In this document: one piece after another, positions 26,775-39,635 of the stretch
How positions within the stretch are numbered: the first letter of the stretch is position 1
How the letters are laid out: the number at the start of each line of letters is the position of its first letter
NCBI RefSeq assembly: GCF_048771995.1
Contig: NC_133027.1
Span: 12,520,001-12,584,000 of the forward strand
DNA from: Taeniopygia guttata
Lineage: Eukaryota; Chordata; Aves; Passeriformes; Estrildidae
Reading direction: 5' to 3'
DNA: 64,000 nt
Made by a program: the position numbers and the translations under genes
Notes under the pieces: generated by a model
Databases searched by the model: none
Seen by the model: the letters and a program-made list of their open reading frames with translations, nothing else
Told to the model about the DNA's origin: nothing

Positions 26775-29326
26775 CAAGCAATTGACTTTGTGCCACTTAA
26801 TCTCAAAGGCCACCACTCTTGGCAGACACAGATGGAAGAGACTCACGCACTCCCTGTTTGCCCTGCTGATGCACACCTGGCATGTACAGCTTTCCCTGAT
26901 GGGGAATAACAAGAAGGGACAGCTCCCCCAAAGCTGTGCAGCTCAGAGATCTGTAGGGCACCATCAGCACCTGGCTTCATAAGTGACCAGTTCTGCTGGG
27001 ATGGAAACCAACCACCAAATCCTCGCTGACTTCAGCGGCGGCAGTAGCAGTGCCTGCATCTGATCCTAAGGTCTGGGGCTGGTCTGGACAAAGGACACCA
27101 CCCCTGAAGGATGTGACTTTGGAAACAAACACCTACCACTGTCTCCTGTTGTTGGTGGTAGGGTCACACCAGCCTGAGGCACTAGGTAGCCCTCAATGCC
27201 ACCTGGGACTGCAGATGACAGGCCCTGGCCTCTGGGACTAAATACAGGGATGAAGTCACTCTCCAGATCAAGCTTGCAGATGGAAAAGGCTGCCGTGAGC
27301 AGGCACCTGAAAGGGCGGACAAATGAGGCCCTCCTGCACTTCAGCTGTGCCACGCAGCCACACAGCCCTGGGCAGGCACCGCAGAGCACAGGGACAACAG
27401 AAAACACAGAAAGAGGGACAAACCCAGTCAAGCACAGAGGCTTTTCATGATTTCTGAGCCCCAGACAACCCCAACCGTGCCATCACCCACCAGTCCTTTT
27501 CTGTTGACAAAGAGCAGGTCCAGCGGGTGCCTTGCCTCGCTGGCCAGGGTCCTGCCAGGCCATTTCCTCTCTGCTCTCCTGTGCTGCCAACAGACGTGCC
27601 CACCTTCTTCCTTCCACTTGCAGAGCCTCGTACCTATAATACATGGCCAGGTGGGAGGCAGGAGCAGTCCCAGAGGAGAGGTGCCAGCTACACCAAGCAG
27701 GAATCAAAACCCTCTGAAAGCACAGCTGAAAGCCTGTATCTCCACAGGATGTTTTGGCTGCCCTGCTCTTCACTGGGAAATGCAATTGCCCTTTCTTCCT
27801 CATCCAGAAGTCCACAGCTGGGCACAAGCTAGCCAATGGGCAGCATTCCAAAGGCAGTGTAGGCTGGAGGTGGTCAAGGAAGAAGACACTTGCCAAATCC
27901 AAAACACACCAGAATGCCCTTAAGAGGGACTTTCCATCTTTAAGAAAGAATGGCCAATTCAGAAGTCAACGTAGAGCCTTATTCTATGGCTGACAAGGAA
28001 GGGAATTGTCCAACAGGCTTGAGGGTGTATAGGGCTTTAATTGTGAGTCCAGCCCCAAGCTGCATTTGGAGGAAGTAATCCTGAAGTGGTCCTGGTCATC
28101 TCTTCCGCTTCCTCGATTGCTTTGCTGCAAGTTTCCTTTGTTTTCATGTGAAAAGCCCTTAGAGTGGGGATTTAGATGGCAGGGGCCTATGTAATCTGTA
28201 GAAGGAATAACAGAAGTACAGTCATAGAAACAACAGCAGTATGAAAGCAGCCCTACAGCCAATCAATTTCTCTGAAGTCTTTTGTCTCCAATGACTCGTG
28301 ACAAGTCAGGAGTCTAAAGAGAATCTAGCAAGCCAACTGTTCTGCTCAGTTTGGCCAGACAAGCACACACACCTCCTCTGAGTCATTGGCTAGGTGGCAG
28401 CCTTCTGCTGCTCCCGAAACAATCCCTGCTTTTGTCTTTACTCTAGAGGGAAGCTCAGGCAAAGCCCACCCAAGCCCAGCTGCCCTCAAAGGCAAAAGGA
28501 ACTCCCCAAGCGCTCCCTGCCTGCATCCAAGCACCACGGTGGCTTCTGCAGGGAGTCCAAAATTCCTCTCCCAGCACCAAAGCAAGAAGGAACATGTGCT
28601 ACTACAGCTCTTGCTGAGGCACACACACTAGAATACACTGCTCGATCGGACAAGAAATCCCCAGGACGTACTCAGCAGCTTCAGGAACCGCTTCTCTCTC
28701 TCCTGGCTTGAGCAGGGCAAACTGCTCATGCTCGGGTTTTCAGGCTGCAGAGAGGAGGCTTCTTCGGAGGATGCTGCTGCAGCAACAGCTTTGATGGCAT
28801 ATCCTGCACCCATCTGGGACAAGAAATTGGTTTGCGTCAGAGAGGTGCCTGGCAGAGATGCCCCGGACAGAGCATTTCAAAGGCAAGCCCTTAGGAACAG
28901 CACTGGTGTTAGGCTGCAAGCAGAGCTGTCAACTCTTCCCCCTCCAGTCAAACCCAAACAAACAGTCAGGGACTACAGCTTGTCACAGTCAGCCGTAGTA
29001 GAGACTGCGAAAGGGAAAGAACAACTTTACCTTTCACTCTGGTTCTGAGGACTGCATTCACCATGGACAGGGACAACTTGTTCAGAATCTGCATGGGTCA
29101 CACTGCTCGCCTGAACAAACCCCACAAAAAAATAAAGCGAGCACTGAGAGGCCAGCAGAAATACATTCCGAGGATTGCTGGCCCACTGGCCAAAGCACTA
29201 GCCCTGCTGCCCAGGGCAGCAGCTTGTGGGAATCCAGGGCTTCCCTCTGGCTGCCCTGGAGGGCCTGGGACCCCAGCAGGGGGTCAGGAAGCCCCCTGTA
29301 CAGAGCCCCGCGTGACACTGTCTCTG
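26775..29326. other. Intergenic, no supported gene
   Basis: Mixed-composition DNA. Two minus-strand segments look mildly exon-like: 27066-27431, and 28628-28822 after a TTCTTGTCCCAG acceptor-like string. I recognise no family and cannot link them. Confidence 0.5.
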
Positions 29327-29817
29327 ATCTCTGTCCATGGAAAAGAGTTTTCAATCTTACAGGATGAATTACAAGCTCTGAGTGTTTGACATGAGTAATA
29401 ATTAAGTGTGGCACGGGTGCAAATGTAAAATTTTAGGTTTCTAGATTAGGGGTTCAGAGGGGACAAGATGGAGGAAATTGGGTGTGTCTTGTCCTTTTCC
29501 TCCTTCTTCATGCCCCTCCATGTTTCACTGTAGTGTTGGCATTTTTCTATTGGTTTAGGCTGGGGACACACTGTTCAACGTAGATGATAGATATTGGCAC
29601 ATTATTGTAAATATAGCACACGTAATTTCTGGTATGTAATGTTTGTAACATCCCACTGGGGGCAGAGCCCCGCACGCTGCCCTGCAGGACAGACCTGCGG
29701 CAGGGCAGCAGAACATGTTAGAGATAAGCAAGAATAAACAACCTTGAAAACAGCACAGACGAATTATGGCTTCTTCTTTGGCTACGGGGCAGAAAGACAG
29801 AGACTTTCTACAATCTC
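29327..29817 (+). mobile_element. ERVL-like solo LTR with 5-bp target duplication
   Basis: An LTR of about 481 bp at 29332-29812, starting TGTCCATGG and ending TTTCTACA, with AATAAA near 29732. ATCTC occurs at 29327-29331 and 29813-29817; a 5-bp duplication fits class III (ERVL) elements. It sits at the left end of ERV D. Confidence 0.7.
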
Positions 29818-29829
29818 GGAATCATCAAT

Positions 29830-31807
29830 ACCCACAGATTCCGACACTAGCGGACCTTCAACAACTGTGTGGGTCTTTAAATTGGGTAAGACCATGGCTG
29901 GGTATCACCACCGAGGACCTGGCCCCCCTTTTCAATTTATCGGAAGGGGGAGAGGGGCCTAGTTCCCCACATACCCTCACCCCAGAGGCGCAGAAGGTGT
30001 TAGAAAAGGTGCAAACTTACATGTCTGCCACAGGCAGGCCCACTGCTACCAACCGGGCCTGCCCTTCCAATTCATCATTCTGGGAAAATTTCCATACGTC
30101 CACAGGATGATTTTCCAGTGGCACGACAAGATCAGGGAGGAGGACCAGGGCGCGAGGGACCCTCTCTTAATCATAGAGTGGGTTTTCCTCAGCCACCACC
30201 GGTCCAAAAGAATGACCTTGCCACAGGAGCTGATGGCTGACCTCATTCACAAAGCGCGACTGCGCATCAGGGAGTTGGCAGGGTGTGACTTTGGCATCAT
30301 TCACATTCCAATCCAATTATCCATGGGCCAATTTACAAAAGCGATGTTAGAGCACTTACTCCATGAGAATGAGTCCCTGCAGTTTGCGTTGGACAGCTAC
30401 ACCGGTCAAATTTCAATTCATCGGCCGGCCCACAAAATTTTCAATTTGGATGTTCAATTCTCATTATCACTCAAAAGGGTCCAGAGTAGGCAACCCCTTA
30501 AAGCCTTGACAGTTTTCACAGATGCATCCGGAGCATCCCACAAGTCAGTAATGACTTGGAAGGATCCTCAGACTCAGCGGTGGGAGGCAGACATTTCCGA
30601 GGTGGAAGGATCACCTCAAGTAGCTGAGTTGGCCGCTGTCGTCAGGGCTTTTGAGAGGTTCCAGGAACCCTTCAATTTGGTTACAGATTCAGCATATGTA
30701 GCCGGTATAGTGTCCAGAGCTGAGAATGCAATACTGCAGGAGGTGCCTAACACCGTCCTATATGAGTTGCTCTCACGACTGATAGATCTTGTCTCCCACC
30801 GAGAGCAACAATTCTACGTGATGCATGTCAGGTCGCACACCGACATGCCGGGGTTCATTGTTGAGGGCAATCGGAGAGCTGATGCCCTGGCAGCCCCGGT
30901 ACACATGGTGCCACTCCCTGACCGGTTCCAGCAAGCCAAGGTCAGCCATCAGACGTTCCACCAGAATGCGCCTGGTCTGGTCCGGCAATTCCAACTCACC
31001 CGTGACCAGGCCAAGGCCATTGTGGCCACATGTCCCCAGTGCCAAAACCATCAAATGCCTGCACTCAGTGCTGGGGCAAATCCCCAAGGGCTTCATAGCT
31101 GTGAGGTGTGGCAAATGGACGTCACAAAGATCCCAGAATTTGGTAGACTAAGGGATGTGCATGTATCGGTGGACACCTTTTCTGGCACCGTCTATGCCTC
31201 TGCCCACGCAGGGGAGAGGGCAAAGGATGTAATCAACCACCTCATCCATGCCTTCTCTGTGTTGGGAGTCCCTAAGGTTTTAAAAATGGACAATGCTCCC
31301 GTGTATGGATCCAAGGAGCTCAGGAGCTTCCTACAGCAATGGGGAGTGGAGCACATGACCGGCATCCCCCACTCCCCCACAGGTCAGGCCATAGTTGAGA
31401 GGACCCACCAGAGGCTGAAGAATATCCTCGAACACCAACGAGCAGCAATGAAGGCGGAGTCCCCTCATATCCAGCTGGCACAGGCATTGTTCATGCACAA
31501 TTTTCTGAATTGTGCGTTTGAGAACCTGAACCCTCCCATCACCCGGCATTTCAAGACCAACCCTCAGCTGGAGCTGAAAGAGAAGCCCCCAGTCCTTATA
31601 AAAAACCCAGAGACCTGGTAATTGCAGGGACCGTACGAACTTATTTCTAGGGGGCGGGGGTATGCATGCATTGTGACTCCAACAGGGTTAAGATGGGTGC
31701 CTGCCAAGTGGGTGCGCCCCTACATCACCAAACCAGTCCAGGCCGTACCAATCAGACAAGTTGAGAACGTCTGCTGGAGAAGAAGGCGACGGACCAATTC
31801 AATTTAA
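29830..31807 (+). pseudogene. ERV D pol 3' part: RT thumb, RNase H, integrase
   Basis: Begins around PTLADLQQLCGSLNWVRPWL (RT connection). A one-base loss near 30107 shifts the frame, and the next segment is open to a TAA at 31619. RNase H carries TDASG, AELAAVV, VTDSAYV and NRRADALA. Integrase carries the HHCC finger (HQTFHQNAPGL, CPQCQ) and DDE residues in WQMDVTK, KMDNAPVY and AIVERTHQ. After the TAA the C-terminal domain continues in frame (WVPAKWVRPY). The original protein performed integration; this copy is broken at two points. Confidence 0.88.
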
Positions 31808-31878
31808 GTTACCCCTTATTAATCTTCTCTTTTTACATTTATTTTACAGCCTCAGCCCGAGACCATCCTAAAAACATC

Positions 31879-33340
31879 ATGGACCTCAAACACCTGGTCT
31901 TCCTGCTCTGCCTCACCATCCCCAGCTCTGCATGGATTGTTCCCCAGCTGACTAATAATGTCTGGAAGACGTTGGCATAAGCCCTTGGACAGGATAATAT
32001 CTGCCTGTCCACCTCCTCCACTGCTGACCCTTTCCTATCCTGCCTTGTGAGGATCCCATATAAACTTAATGAGTTTCCCTTCACCTTCCCAAACCCTACA
32101 GCCTCTCCCAGCAGGAAAACCCGCTCCTTCACTGTCCGACAGCTAGATGCGTGGAGGAGTTGGGTCAAACTGCTCCCCCCAATGAAAGACAACCCCCAAG
32201 AGCTAGATTAACTCAGATCCTCCCCCGCGTATACCTCTATCCACTTTGATGTCACCCCTGACCCCCAGGCCCGGCCAGATATTGAGATCAAACAGTTTAA
32301 TCAGGCGTATACCGCAAAAGAATGGTGCCAACGTGTGATCAAGATCCCTATGCTTTCCACCCCCGACAACCGACCCCATGCCCTTCCTAAAGGTACCTTC
32401 TTGATTTGCGGCACCCGGGCCTGGACTGGCATCCCCCCTCATCTTATTGGAGGCCCTTGTACTTTCAGACAGTTGAGCTTGTTTACCCCCAACCAGACCC
32501 AAACTGCGCATTGGCAAACACTTAATGAGACTTCCCGATTGGCCCGACCAAAGAGAGACACAGAACTCACTAATCTGGACGAAAATTGCAACTCTGAAAT
32601 TATTCATTGGTCAAACCCAAAAGGCGTGGCCACCATTGCATTTTTACCATGGGTGGCCATTGCTCATGCCTTCAGAGAATTGGCAGGCCTGGAGTGCTGG
32701 GTGGTAAAACAAGCCAATGTTACGTCAACTGCGCTTGCTGGACTCCTATTAGATGAGGAGATAACAAGGCAGGCAACCCTCCAAAATCAGGCGGCCAACG
32801 ATTTCCTCCGACCACTACATGATCATTCTTGTGAGGAGTTTGTGGGCTTGTGCTGCATGAATTTAACATCCAAGGCTGGGGATGTCCGAAAGGCAATCAA
32901 CAAGATGCAGGATGGGATAAAAGACATCAAGAAGGAGACTGGGGATTGGTTGAGTGACTTAGTGGGGAATTGGGGCATCTCGGGCTGGGCCACCTCTATT
33001 ATTCGTTCTGGTTTGTTAATTCTATTTTTTCTTATTTTAGCCCTCATTATTTTTGGGATTCTGAGACGGGTAGTGTCTGGCCTCATCACAAAGGTGTTAA
33101 CCATCCACACCGCGAACCCAGCTGCCCTCTTCTCTGCCCAGGAGTCTGATGGGGATGAAGAAGACCAGCTAGTTCCAGAACCCGAAGAAGGACCCTGGAT
33201 GGAGATGGCTCCCACCTGCCAGCCGTGGTTCGCTGACACCTATCCGGACTCGGAATTCCTACCGCGACCCGAATTTAGTTCATTTAAAAAATACTTTAAA
33301 GGACTCTTTCTTCAGTTTTTCGTTTTGTTTAAAATAAAGA
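31879..33340 (+). pseudogene. ERV D env pseudogene
   Basis: ATG at 31879 with a signal-peptide-like start (LVFLLCLTIPSSAWIVPQ). In-frame TAA codons occur at 31978 and 32209. From 32212 the frame is open through the rest of surface and transmembrane: a canonical RPKR cleavage motif, FLPWVAIAHAF, CEEFVGLCC (CX6CC) and a hydrophobic anchor (LLILFFLILALIIFGIL). The cytoplasmic tail is longer than in ERV C and acidic. The open frame that runs on into the LTR is read-through, not coding. Confidence 0.88.
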
Positions 33341-33349
33341 AGGGGGAGT

Positions 33350-33953
33350 TGTTGGGTCGTGTTTTAAGTTCCCCCCATGTTATGGTTGTTCCCTCTTCCC
33401 CTCTTTATGTTAAATGGTCCATCCCTCCTTCTCCTCCTCCCCCTCCGCCTGTCAGTCTTCCCTTTCCCCTCCCATGTGATGTAACTTTATGCTGAGTCAT
33501 TTCCCTGACCCCACCCTGGGGCTTGTCTGTCACCCTGAGGCCTCTCCCTCCTTTCCAGAACCTTCCAGCTAAGGCCTCGGGTGATGGGCTGATCCCCGGG
33601 GACCCCTCCCTCCTTCTCACCTCACTGGACACCCCTCCTGATTGTCATTCCCTTCACCACTCCCAGGTGGTTCCCTATTGGTTCACTATTGTTCCCTCCC
33701 TGTGTTGCCACCCCCTGTTATATACCCATGCAAGCTGTTCTCAGTTGCCTTTTGGGGCGTACCCGATTCAAGTTGAGGTTAGTCTTGTGGACCAATAAAC
33801 TTGGAGCTGTGATACCCCCAAAAGGACGACTCCCTCGTCTTTGTCAAGGTCGCCTAAGGTCCTTTACTGGTCTGGTGCATCTCAGCCTGCCGGTCACGTC
33901 CCTCTCCTGCAGTGGTCATAGGGAGTGGCTGTTGTTGTCAGCCGTGCCGAACA
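33350..33953 (+). mobile_element. ERV D 3' LTR
   Basis: Starts TGTTGGGTCG directly after the polypurine tract AAGGGGGAGT and ends GTGCCGAACA. TTATATA lies near 33718 and AATAAA at about 33796. The ends are an imperfect inverted repeat. It is not the same LTR family as ERV A or ERV C. Confidence 0.85.
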
Positions 33954-36900
33954 CCTGAGCTGGCCGCAGACCAAAGAGGCACTACTAGCTGCACCTAATG
34001 TCCAACATTTATATACCCTAAATCAGAGATCTCTGAAAGCAGAGCAGGAGACACCTGATTTCCAGAGATGCCGGACTTTTCGGAGTTTTCACCAAATCAA
34101 CAGGACACTTAAGTTCATGTGATCTCTGAAAGTCAAGTCTACCTCAAATTAGATGTTGAACAATAGAAAAAGAAAAGCACTGTAAACCTCTCCAAATTTA
34201 CCTATAAAAGGTTTTGCAGTAGAAAACAGCTTAAGTCACTGCATAAAAAGCTGCCAAATGACTAAAATCAACTGACCAAAAAAAGAGAAAAGCTTCCCTC
34301 TGGATAACATTCAGCCATAGCATTTTCAATTAACTCTTTCAGAACCCACCAACAAAACAAGTTGGTGAGTTAATTTGCATGCAGGAAGTTTTAATATAGT
34401 AATATTCCTTTGAGCAAGGTAGCCAGGGTGTGCAATGCAGAACTTTCTCAGCATGCAGAGTCCAACTGCCCAGAATACCATCTCTTTCAATTTCCTAAAT
34501 ACTACATCTAGTCCTTTTCACACACTTGCCTAAAAGTTCCCTGTTGCTCCCTGAGGTTCTCAGTTAATAGACATATCAGTGTAATCTGAGTGACACTGTT
34601 ACCCAACACAGATGGGTTCTCTTGGGGATATTGGCCGAGTGAGTATGGCACTAAACGATAGGTACAATTAAAACTTTGTTTTCTTAACAGGATGTTATAA
34701 TTGATATAGAAGAGAATTTCTTATTAGAATGGCACAGGATTTCTACAAGCAGAGTCAACATAGTATAATCTGTAACTAGCATGGTAAGGAATTTATAATA
34801 CAATTTAACTTATAATTTCTAATCACCTGAACTCTGCAGCTCAGGTCAGATCCCAATCCATGGATTCTTGTGTCAGTATTACAATCAAAATCTCGAGGGG
34901 CTGGGGAACCAGAAGTTGCAGGGGCTGTCTGGGAAGGCACAGCAGGGCTTGGCAGCCAGGACCACCCAGCCACCACAGCCAGGTCAGCCCAGGATATCAG
35001 AAACCTCCCTGGGGACAACAAAGAGCAGGCTGGGACATGGGACCAGGGTGGAGCTGGCTTGGCCACCAGGCACTCACATAATGTGAATGTGAGTTTGCAC
35101 ATGTATACCAAGCTACTAAGATGTAGGTATGCTCAGATCTAAATCTGTGCCTAGCCTATATAAACCATGCCCAGGTAACATAAGGGCTAAAAAGAAGTAA
35201 TTTCCTTTGTAAACCTACCTTTTTTTCTTTTTTTTTCTTTTTTTTTTTTAATTAGGGAAATGAAATTAAAAACATAATTTATTTTCTATAATGCAGCTTA
35301 CAAAATGCATATTTTTGATTATGCTGTAAGATAGACAGGAAAGTTCGCTATTCTAATTGCTGCCACTGCTTAGGTATTCAGACTGAAGATTTTGAGGCAC
35401 ACTATGATCAAAAGCAATGCCTGGTGGTGTCAAAGGAGAGATTATCCCATGTTTCAGTTGGCTTCAGATAAAGACCATCTTTGTTTACTGACCTACACTG
35501 TAAAAAGATTTGAAGTAACAGACATATAATATGAATTCAAATTAATGTTATTTAAAACATCATTGTATACAGCAAACTGCATCTGGTGCTAACAGAGCAA
35601 TGGTTCAGCTACAAAATTGCTAAGTTAAATTCTCATCAAAATCTTGTGTCTGAATGTATTTTGTGTCTATCACTGTATTATCTTCTTTGTTTAAATCCAC
35701 TTCTCATCACAGATCTATGATTCCAAGCTCCATCTAAAAATATAAGTCTTGTGCAGCCTTTACTTTGGAATTCTTAGGAAGTAGAGCTGTTTGAAAGTTC
35801 TTAAAACAATATATTCAAAAGAAATTTTTTTTTTTTTTTGGTGAGGCTGATTTTTTTGATTTTTCTCCTCCTGCTCCCAAGAGTGATCTGCAAAATTGAG
35901 ATATTTTATCTAGAATTAAAAATACTTTAGAGAGAATATTAATTTTAAGGTAGAATATCAGTGCCTCTTTTGAGAAGCTTCCTACTCATTTTTCATCTTC
36001 ATAAATGCTCAACCACCTTGTAAAACTGTTCTGAAAAGTGTACTTTTTTGTGATGATGATGATGATTAATAGAAATGAGAACAGGTTTGCCCCTTTTTCC
36101 AAAAAGATCCTAAACTGCTCTCCTACTCAAGCAGGTTCCTACTCCTGGATCTTACATAAGGATCCACATTTTGGATACAGAAAATTAGAAGTTCACTTCC
36201 TCATTTCTTGTATAGACACGTAAACAAAAATATTGAATATTCCCACTATTTTTTTGTCAATGTATGTTATTTGAAGCTATATCTCTTTTACCAAAATACT
36301 ACTTTGGTCAAAAGAAGTGGGGATACATGTAAATATAAATGGTCTTTTTGTAGACTGTGACTATTAAGTAACCTCAAAACCTTTTTCTGCTGATGACTGT
36401 GATAGTTAAACATGTTCTGTCCTCCAGAAATTTCTGCAACATAGGTTTTATTTTCATCAAAATATTTCAGAATACCGAAGTATTCTAATAGGAAATTACA
36501 TTCTGGATAAATTTATCTCCCTAAGGAGCACATCAGTTCCCATTTCAGCAAAGACACAAGCACATGAATCACAGGTATGAAATCCTTCTGCCTTCAGTCT
36601 ACTCCTAAGCTCACAAGACATGGGATCCCTGCACTTTTCATGCTGCCTTTATAACATGTTGTAGACCCAGAAAGATCTGTTAGCACAGGATCATTCCACT
36701 CTCCCTCCTCTGTTCTGTCATTTACTCACACTGGAAACTAGAGTTTCTCAATTTAGGAGTGAGGAGTAGTGGAGAAAGCTGTGGGAAGAACTGGGGCATA
36801 TCTGACCCTGTTGGAATCATGCTCTTCCCAGCCTTCATTCTGGATTCATTGCTGAACTCTATGGATGCCTTGAGGGCATTGAAGGGCTGCAGTTCAGTTC

Positions 36901-39240
36901 AGTTCAACAGTGATGTGGGAAATGGATTTGGAGAGACAAAGCCCAAGTTCTGGACCATGGCAAGTGAGGACCTGAGAGAGATTGTTTTACAAAGACAGAA
37001 CTGATCAAAAAGCTTTTTCTTTCATGTCTCAAAAAGAAATAAAACTGAAGTAAGGGAAGTGGAAGTGGAAAAGACAGAAAAGTAAGAAATGATGTGTCAG
37101 TGAATGATAGGAGAGGTTACAGAAAGCGGGCAGAGGCAATCACCCGGATCAGCAGCCAAAGGTCTGAGGAACTATCAATGTAGAAGTGTATCCAGTAGTG
37201 TGCAGTAAAGCAAGAAATGCCCATTTTCACTGCAGTTAATTTATCAAACAAATATCTCTCAATATAATTTGACATCAGTCTTACTTCTCTAAATGTGTAT
37301 AAATGCATAACTTATTTCATGGGATCATTAATGATCACAGCAGTGAACAGCTGTCTGGTTACAAATTTACTGTAATGCTTAAACGCCTACATACTGGAAT
37401 TCCTTTTTTTCTGGGTTGTTTGGGTTTTTTTTTTGTTGTTGTTGTTTTTTTGTTTTGTTTTGTTTTTTTTTTTGTGGTTTCTTTGTTTTTGTTTTTGTTT
37501 TTTGGGTTTTTTTTTAATAATCAAGGAACTGAAAAGAGAAATAAATATTGTGCTCTTTCATTAACTTGATCTTGAAGAATTGACTTACCAGTGATCCTTG
37601 CATCATATTTCAACAGCTAGTAAGTCTTACAACACTTAAAATATTTTAAAAATCCCAAACAAACAAAAACCAGAAAGACTAATTATTTTGCAGTCAAACC
37701 TGACACAGTGCATAATAGATAATACTGTTTCACCAACTTCCTTTGCAGTTCTTTTTCTCTTAGAACTGGCATCTTTTGTGGAACATAAGAGTGTTTACAA
37801 AAGACAAAATGTTCTGCGAACTGAAAAGAACTCAGCAAAAGTGACTCTAGGAAAGGTAAAATAAGAATACCTAATTGTATTTAAACATGCAGATGTATTT
37901 TTGCATAAAACTGTGCTGCCTCTTAATTCTTCTTTTAAAAAATACATGGGCATTTGACATATGTTAATACAAGAAAATAATTCTTATTCCAGGGGTTATT
38001 TGTTTTGAGTAAACCTTAGCCAGAAGGTATTTCTGAGGCCAATCATGAAAGCAGAATTTTTAAATACTTACAGGTTGTTATTTCTAATACGAAAATCCAC
38101 AGCTAGTAATTTTTATTAAGAGAATACGTATAAAGAATAAAATCTCCATTTCTAAGAGCTTGGGTAAGCACAATTCTTTGCTCATTCATATGCTGAGTGC
38201 AGACTGCAAGTCAGTATTTAGCAGGGCTGCAGCAGGCAGTGCATGCCTGACCACACTCTCCTATTTTTTCACCCTTCTAATAGCATTGGAGAGTCAAAAA
38301 AGCAGTGAAAAGAGAAGGGCATGTATTGAGGAATTTGTTATGCAGGATGCACTCAGGCTTCACGCCATTTAGCTGTAGAGATGAGCCCTAACCCAACAGT
38401 TCTCTCTGTGCACTGCTGTATTTACAGGATTGCAAACTGAGAGCAGAATTGAGCCGAGGAATCTTTTTTCAGAATCATGGGGCTTTTTGTCTGTAGGAAG
38501 GCAAGCTGATGCTGTTAAGAGGCAGAAACTGTTAAGAGATCTGGGTTCATAATTAAAGATTTCTGATGTAACTCTTTCAAATTAGTTATGAACTCTCATT
38601 TTTCACTGTTGATACCAAGGATGATAAGAGGAATGCTCATCTTATTCAGCTGAAGTGTTTAATCTTCCATAACTGTGATGTGCTTGGAGGTGGCAGTACT
38701 GAATGTCACAAGAAACAGCTATGAGGAACTAGCATTATGTACTTTGATTGAAGATAGTCAGATACCTGAACTGAAAAACTGAAAAAAAAAATTTAAAGTA
38801 ACCTTAGAACAGATCAATTGTTCCGCTGCAGTGTGATCTCTCAGTGCAGAATTATGCTGAAGTTAGCTTTGTAAAAGCTTTGGTAGAGGTAACTTAAGAG
38901 CTATTTTTCAGCCAGCTACATCAGACAGTGAGTGTTTATTTTCTATTTATTTAATTGCCCATTTCAGCTGAGGAGTAGTTTGTTCTTCTTCCAAGTACTC
39001 TCCTTCTGACCTAATGATGTTTCCGAAGCAGCAGCCTTCAATAGCGAGGCCTGTGTCAGGCCCAAGTGGATTTGGTTAAATTTCTACCTCGTGTCTTCAG
39101 TGTGGAGTCAAAGGACAGCAGGAAAAGCAGGGCAAGTAACACTTTACAGAGTGAGGAGGCTGAGGGCCGAGATGACCCCCGCCACAGCTACGTTTAATAC
39201 CATGCCCTGAAAGCACGTAATTTATGACGGGACAGGTACC
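33954..39240. other. AT-rich intergenic DNA with simple repeats, no supported gene
   Basis: No coding signal stands out. Poly-T/TTC tracts lie at 35219-35252 and 35826-35842, a (GAT)n run at 36049-36066, and a T/G-rich tract at 37405-37520. Short open frames are isolated and unremarkable. Confidence 0.7.
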
Positions 39241-39460
39241 AGTGCCACGTTTTGCTCGCAGCCACACACCCAGCCCGGGCCTTGGGCAGCCGTGCCCCCG
39301 GACCGGCGGGAAAAGCGCCAATTTCCTTCCGTTCGGGCCAGCTCGGCTGCGGGCGAGCCCCGCCCCGCCCCAGCGTCGCCCCTCGGGCCGAGCGGCTGCG
39401 GTCCCCGATCCGCGTCGGTGTCGGGGCCGTGTGGGGGCCGCGTGGGGCCGTGTCGGGGAC
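39240..39460 (+). promoter_or_regulatory. YTHDC2: YTHDC2 CpG-rich promoter and 5' UTR
   Basis: A sharp rise in GC and CpG content directly upstream of the YTHDC2 start codon, with CCCGCCCC-type GC boxes (39360-39372) and no TATA box. This is typical of a broadly expressed vertebrate promoter. The transcription start was not located. Confidence 0.65.
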
Positions 39461-39635
39461 ATGTCGCGACACAGGCGGGTCCCGCGGCGGCAGCCCGGCG
39501 GGGCTGCGGAGGACGGGGCTGCCGCCGCCGCGGTGCGCGCCCGGGCCGAGCCCCTCAGAGAAGCCGGCGTGGACGAGGAGGTGGAAATGGCGGTGCAGCT
39601 GGCCCTGGAGCGGTTCCAGAGCGGGGACGAGGCGG
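39461..39635 (+). CDS. YTHDC2: YTHDC2 exon 1
   Basis: ATG at 39461 ([13 protein letters not shown]). Residues 1-58, ending ...RFQSGDEA. Donor G|GTGCGC. Leaves one base to exon 2. Confidence 0.9.

Larger units (their letters stand above)
29820..33953 (+). mobile_element. ERV D: 5'-truncated, decayed class II provirus
   Basis: Plus-strand remnant starting within reverse transcriptase and continuing through RNase H, integrase, env, polypurine tract and a 3' LTR. No 5' LTR, gag, pro or RT catalytic core is present. It carries one frameshift in pol, a stop near the integrase end, and two stops in env. The proteins resemble those of ERV A and ERV C. Confidence 0.9.

Noticed and set aside
33341..33495. 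C-terminal extension of the ERV D env frame
   Set aside because: It reads through the polypurine tract and into the LTR. It is open by chance.
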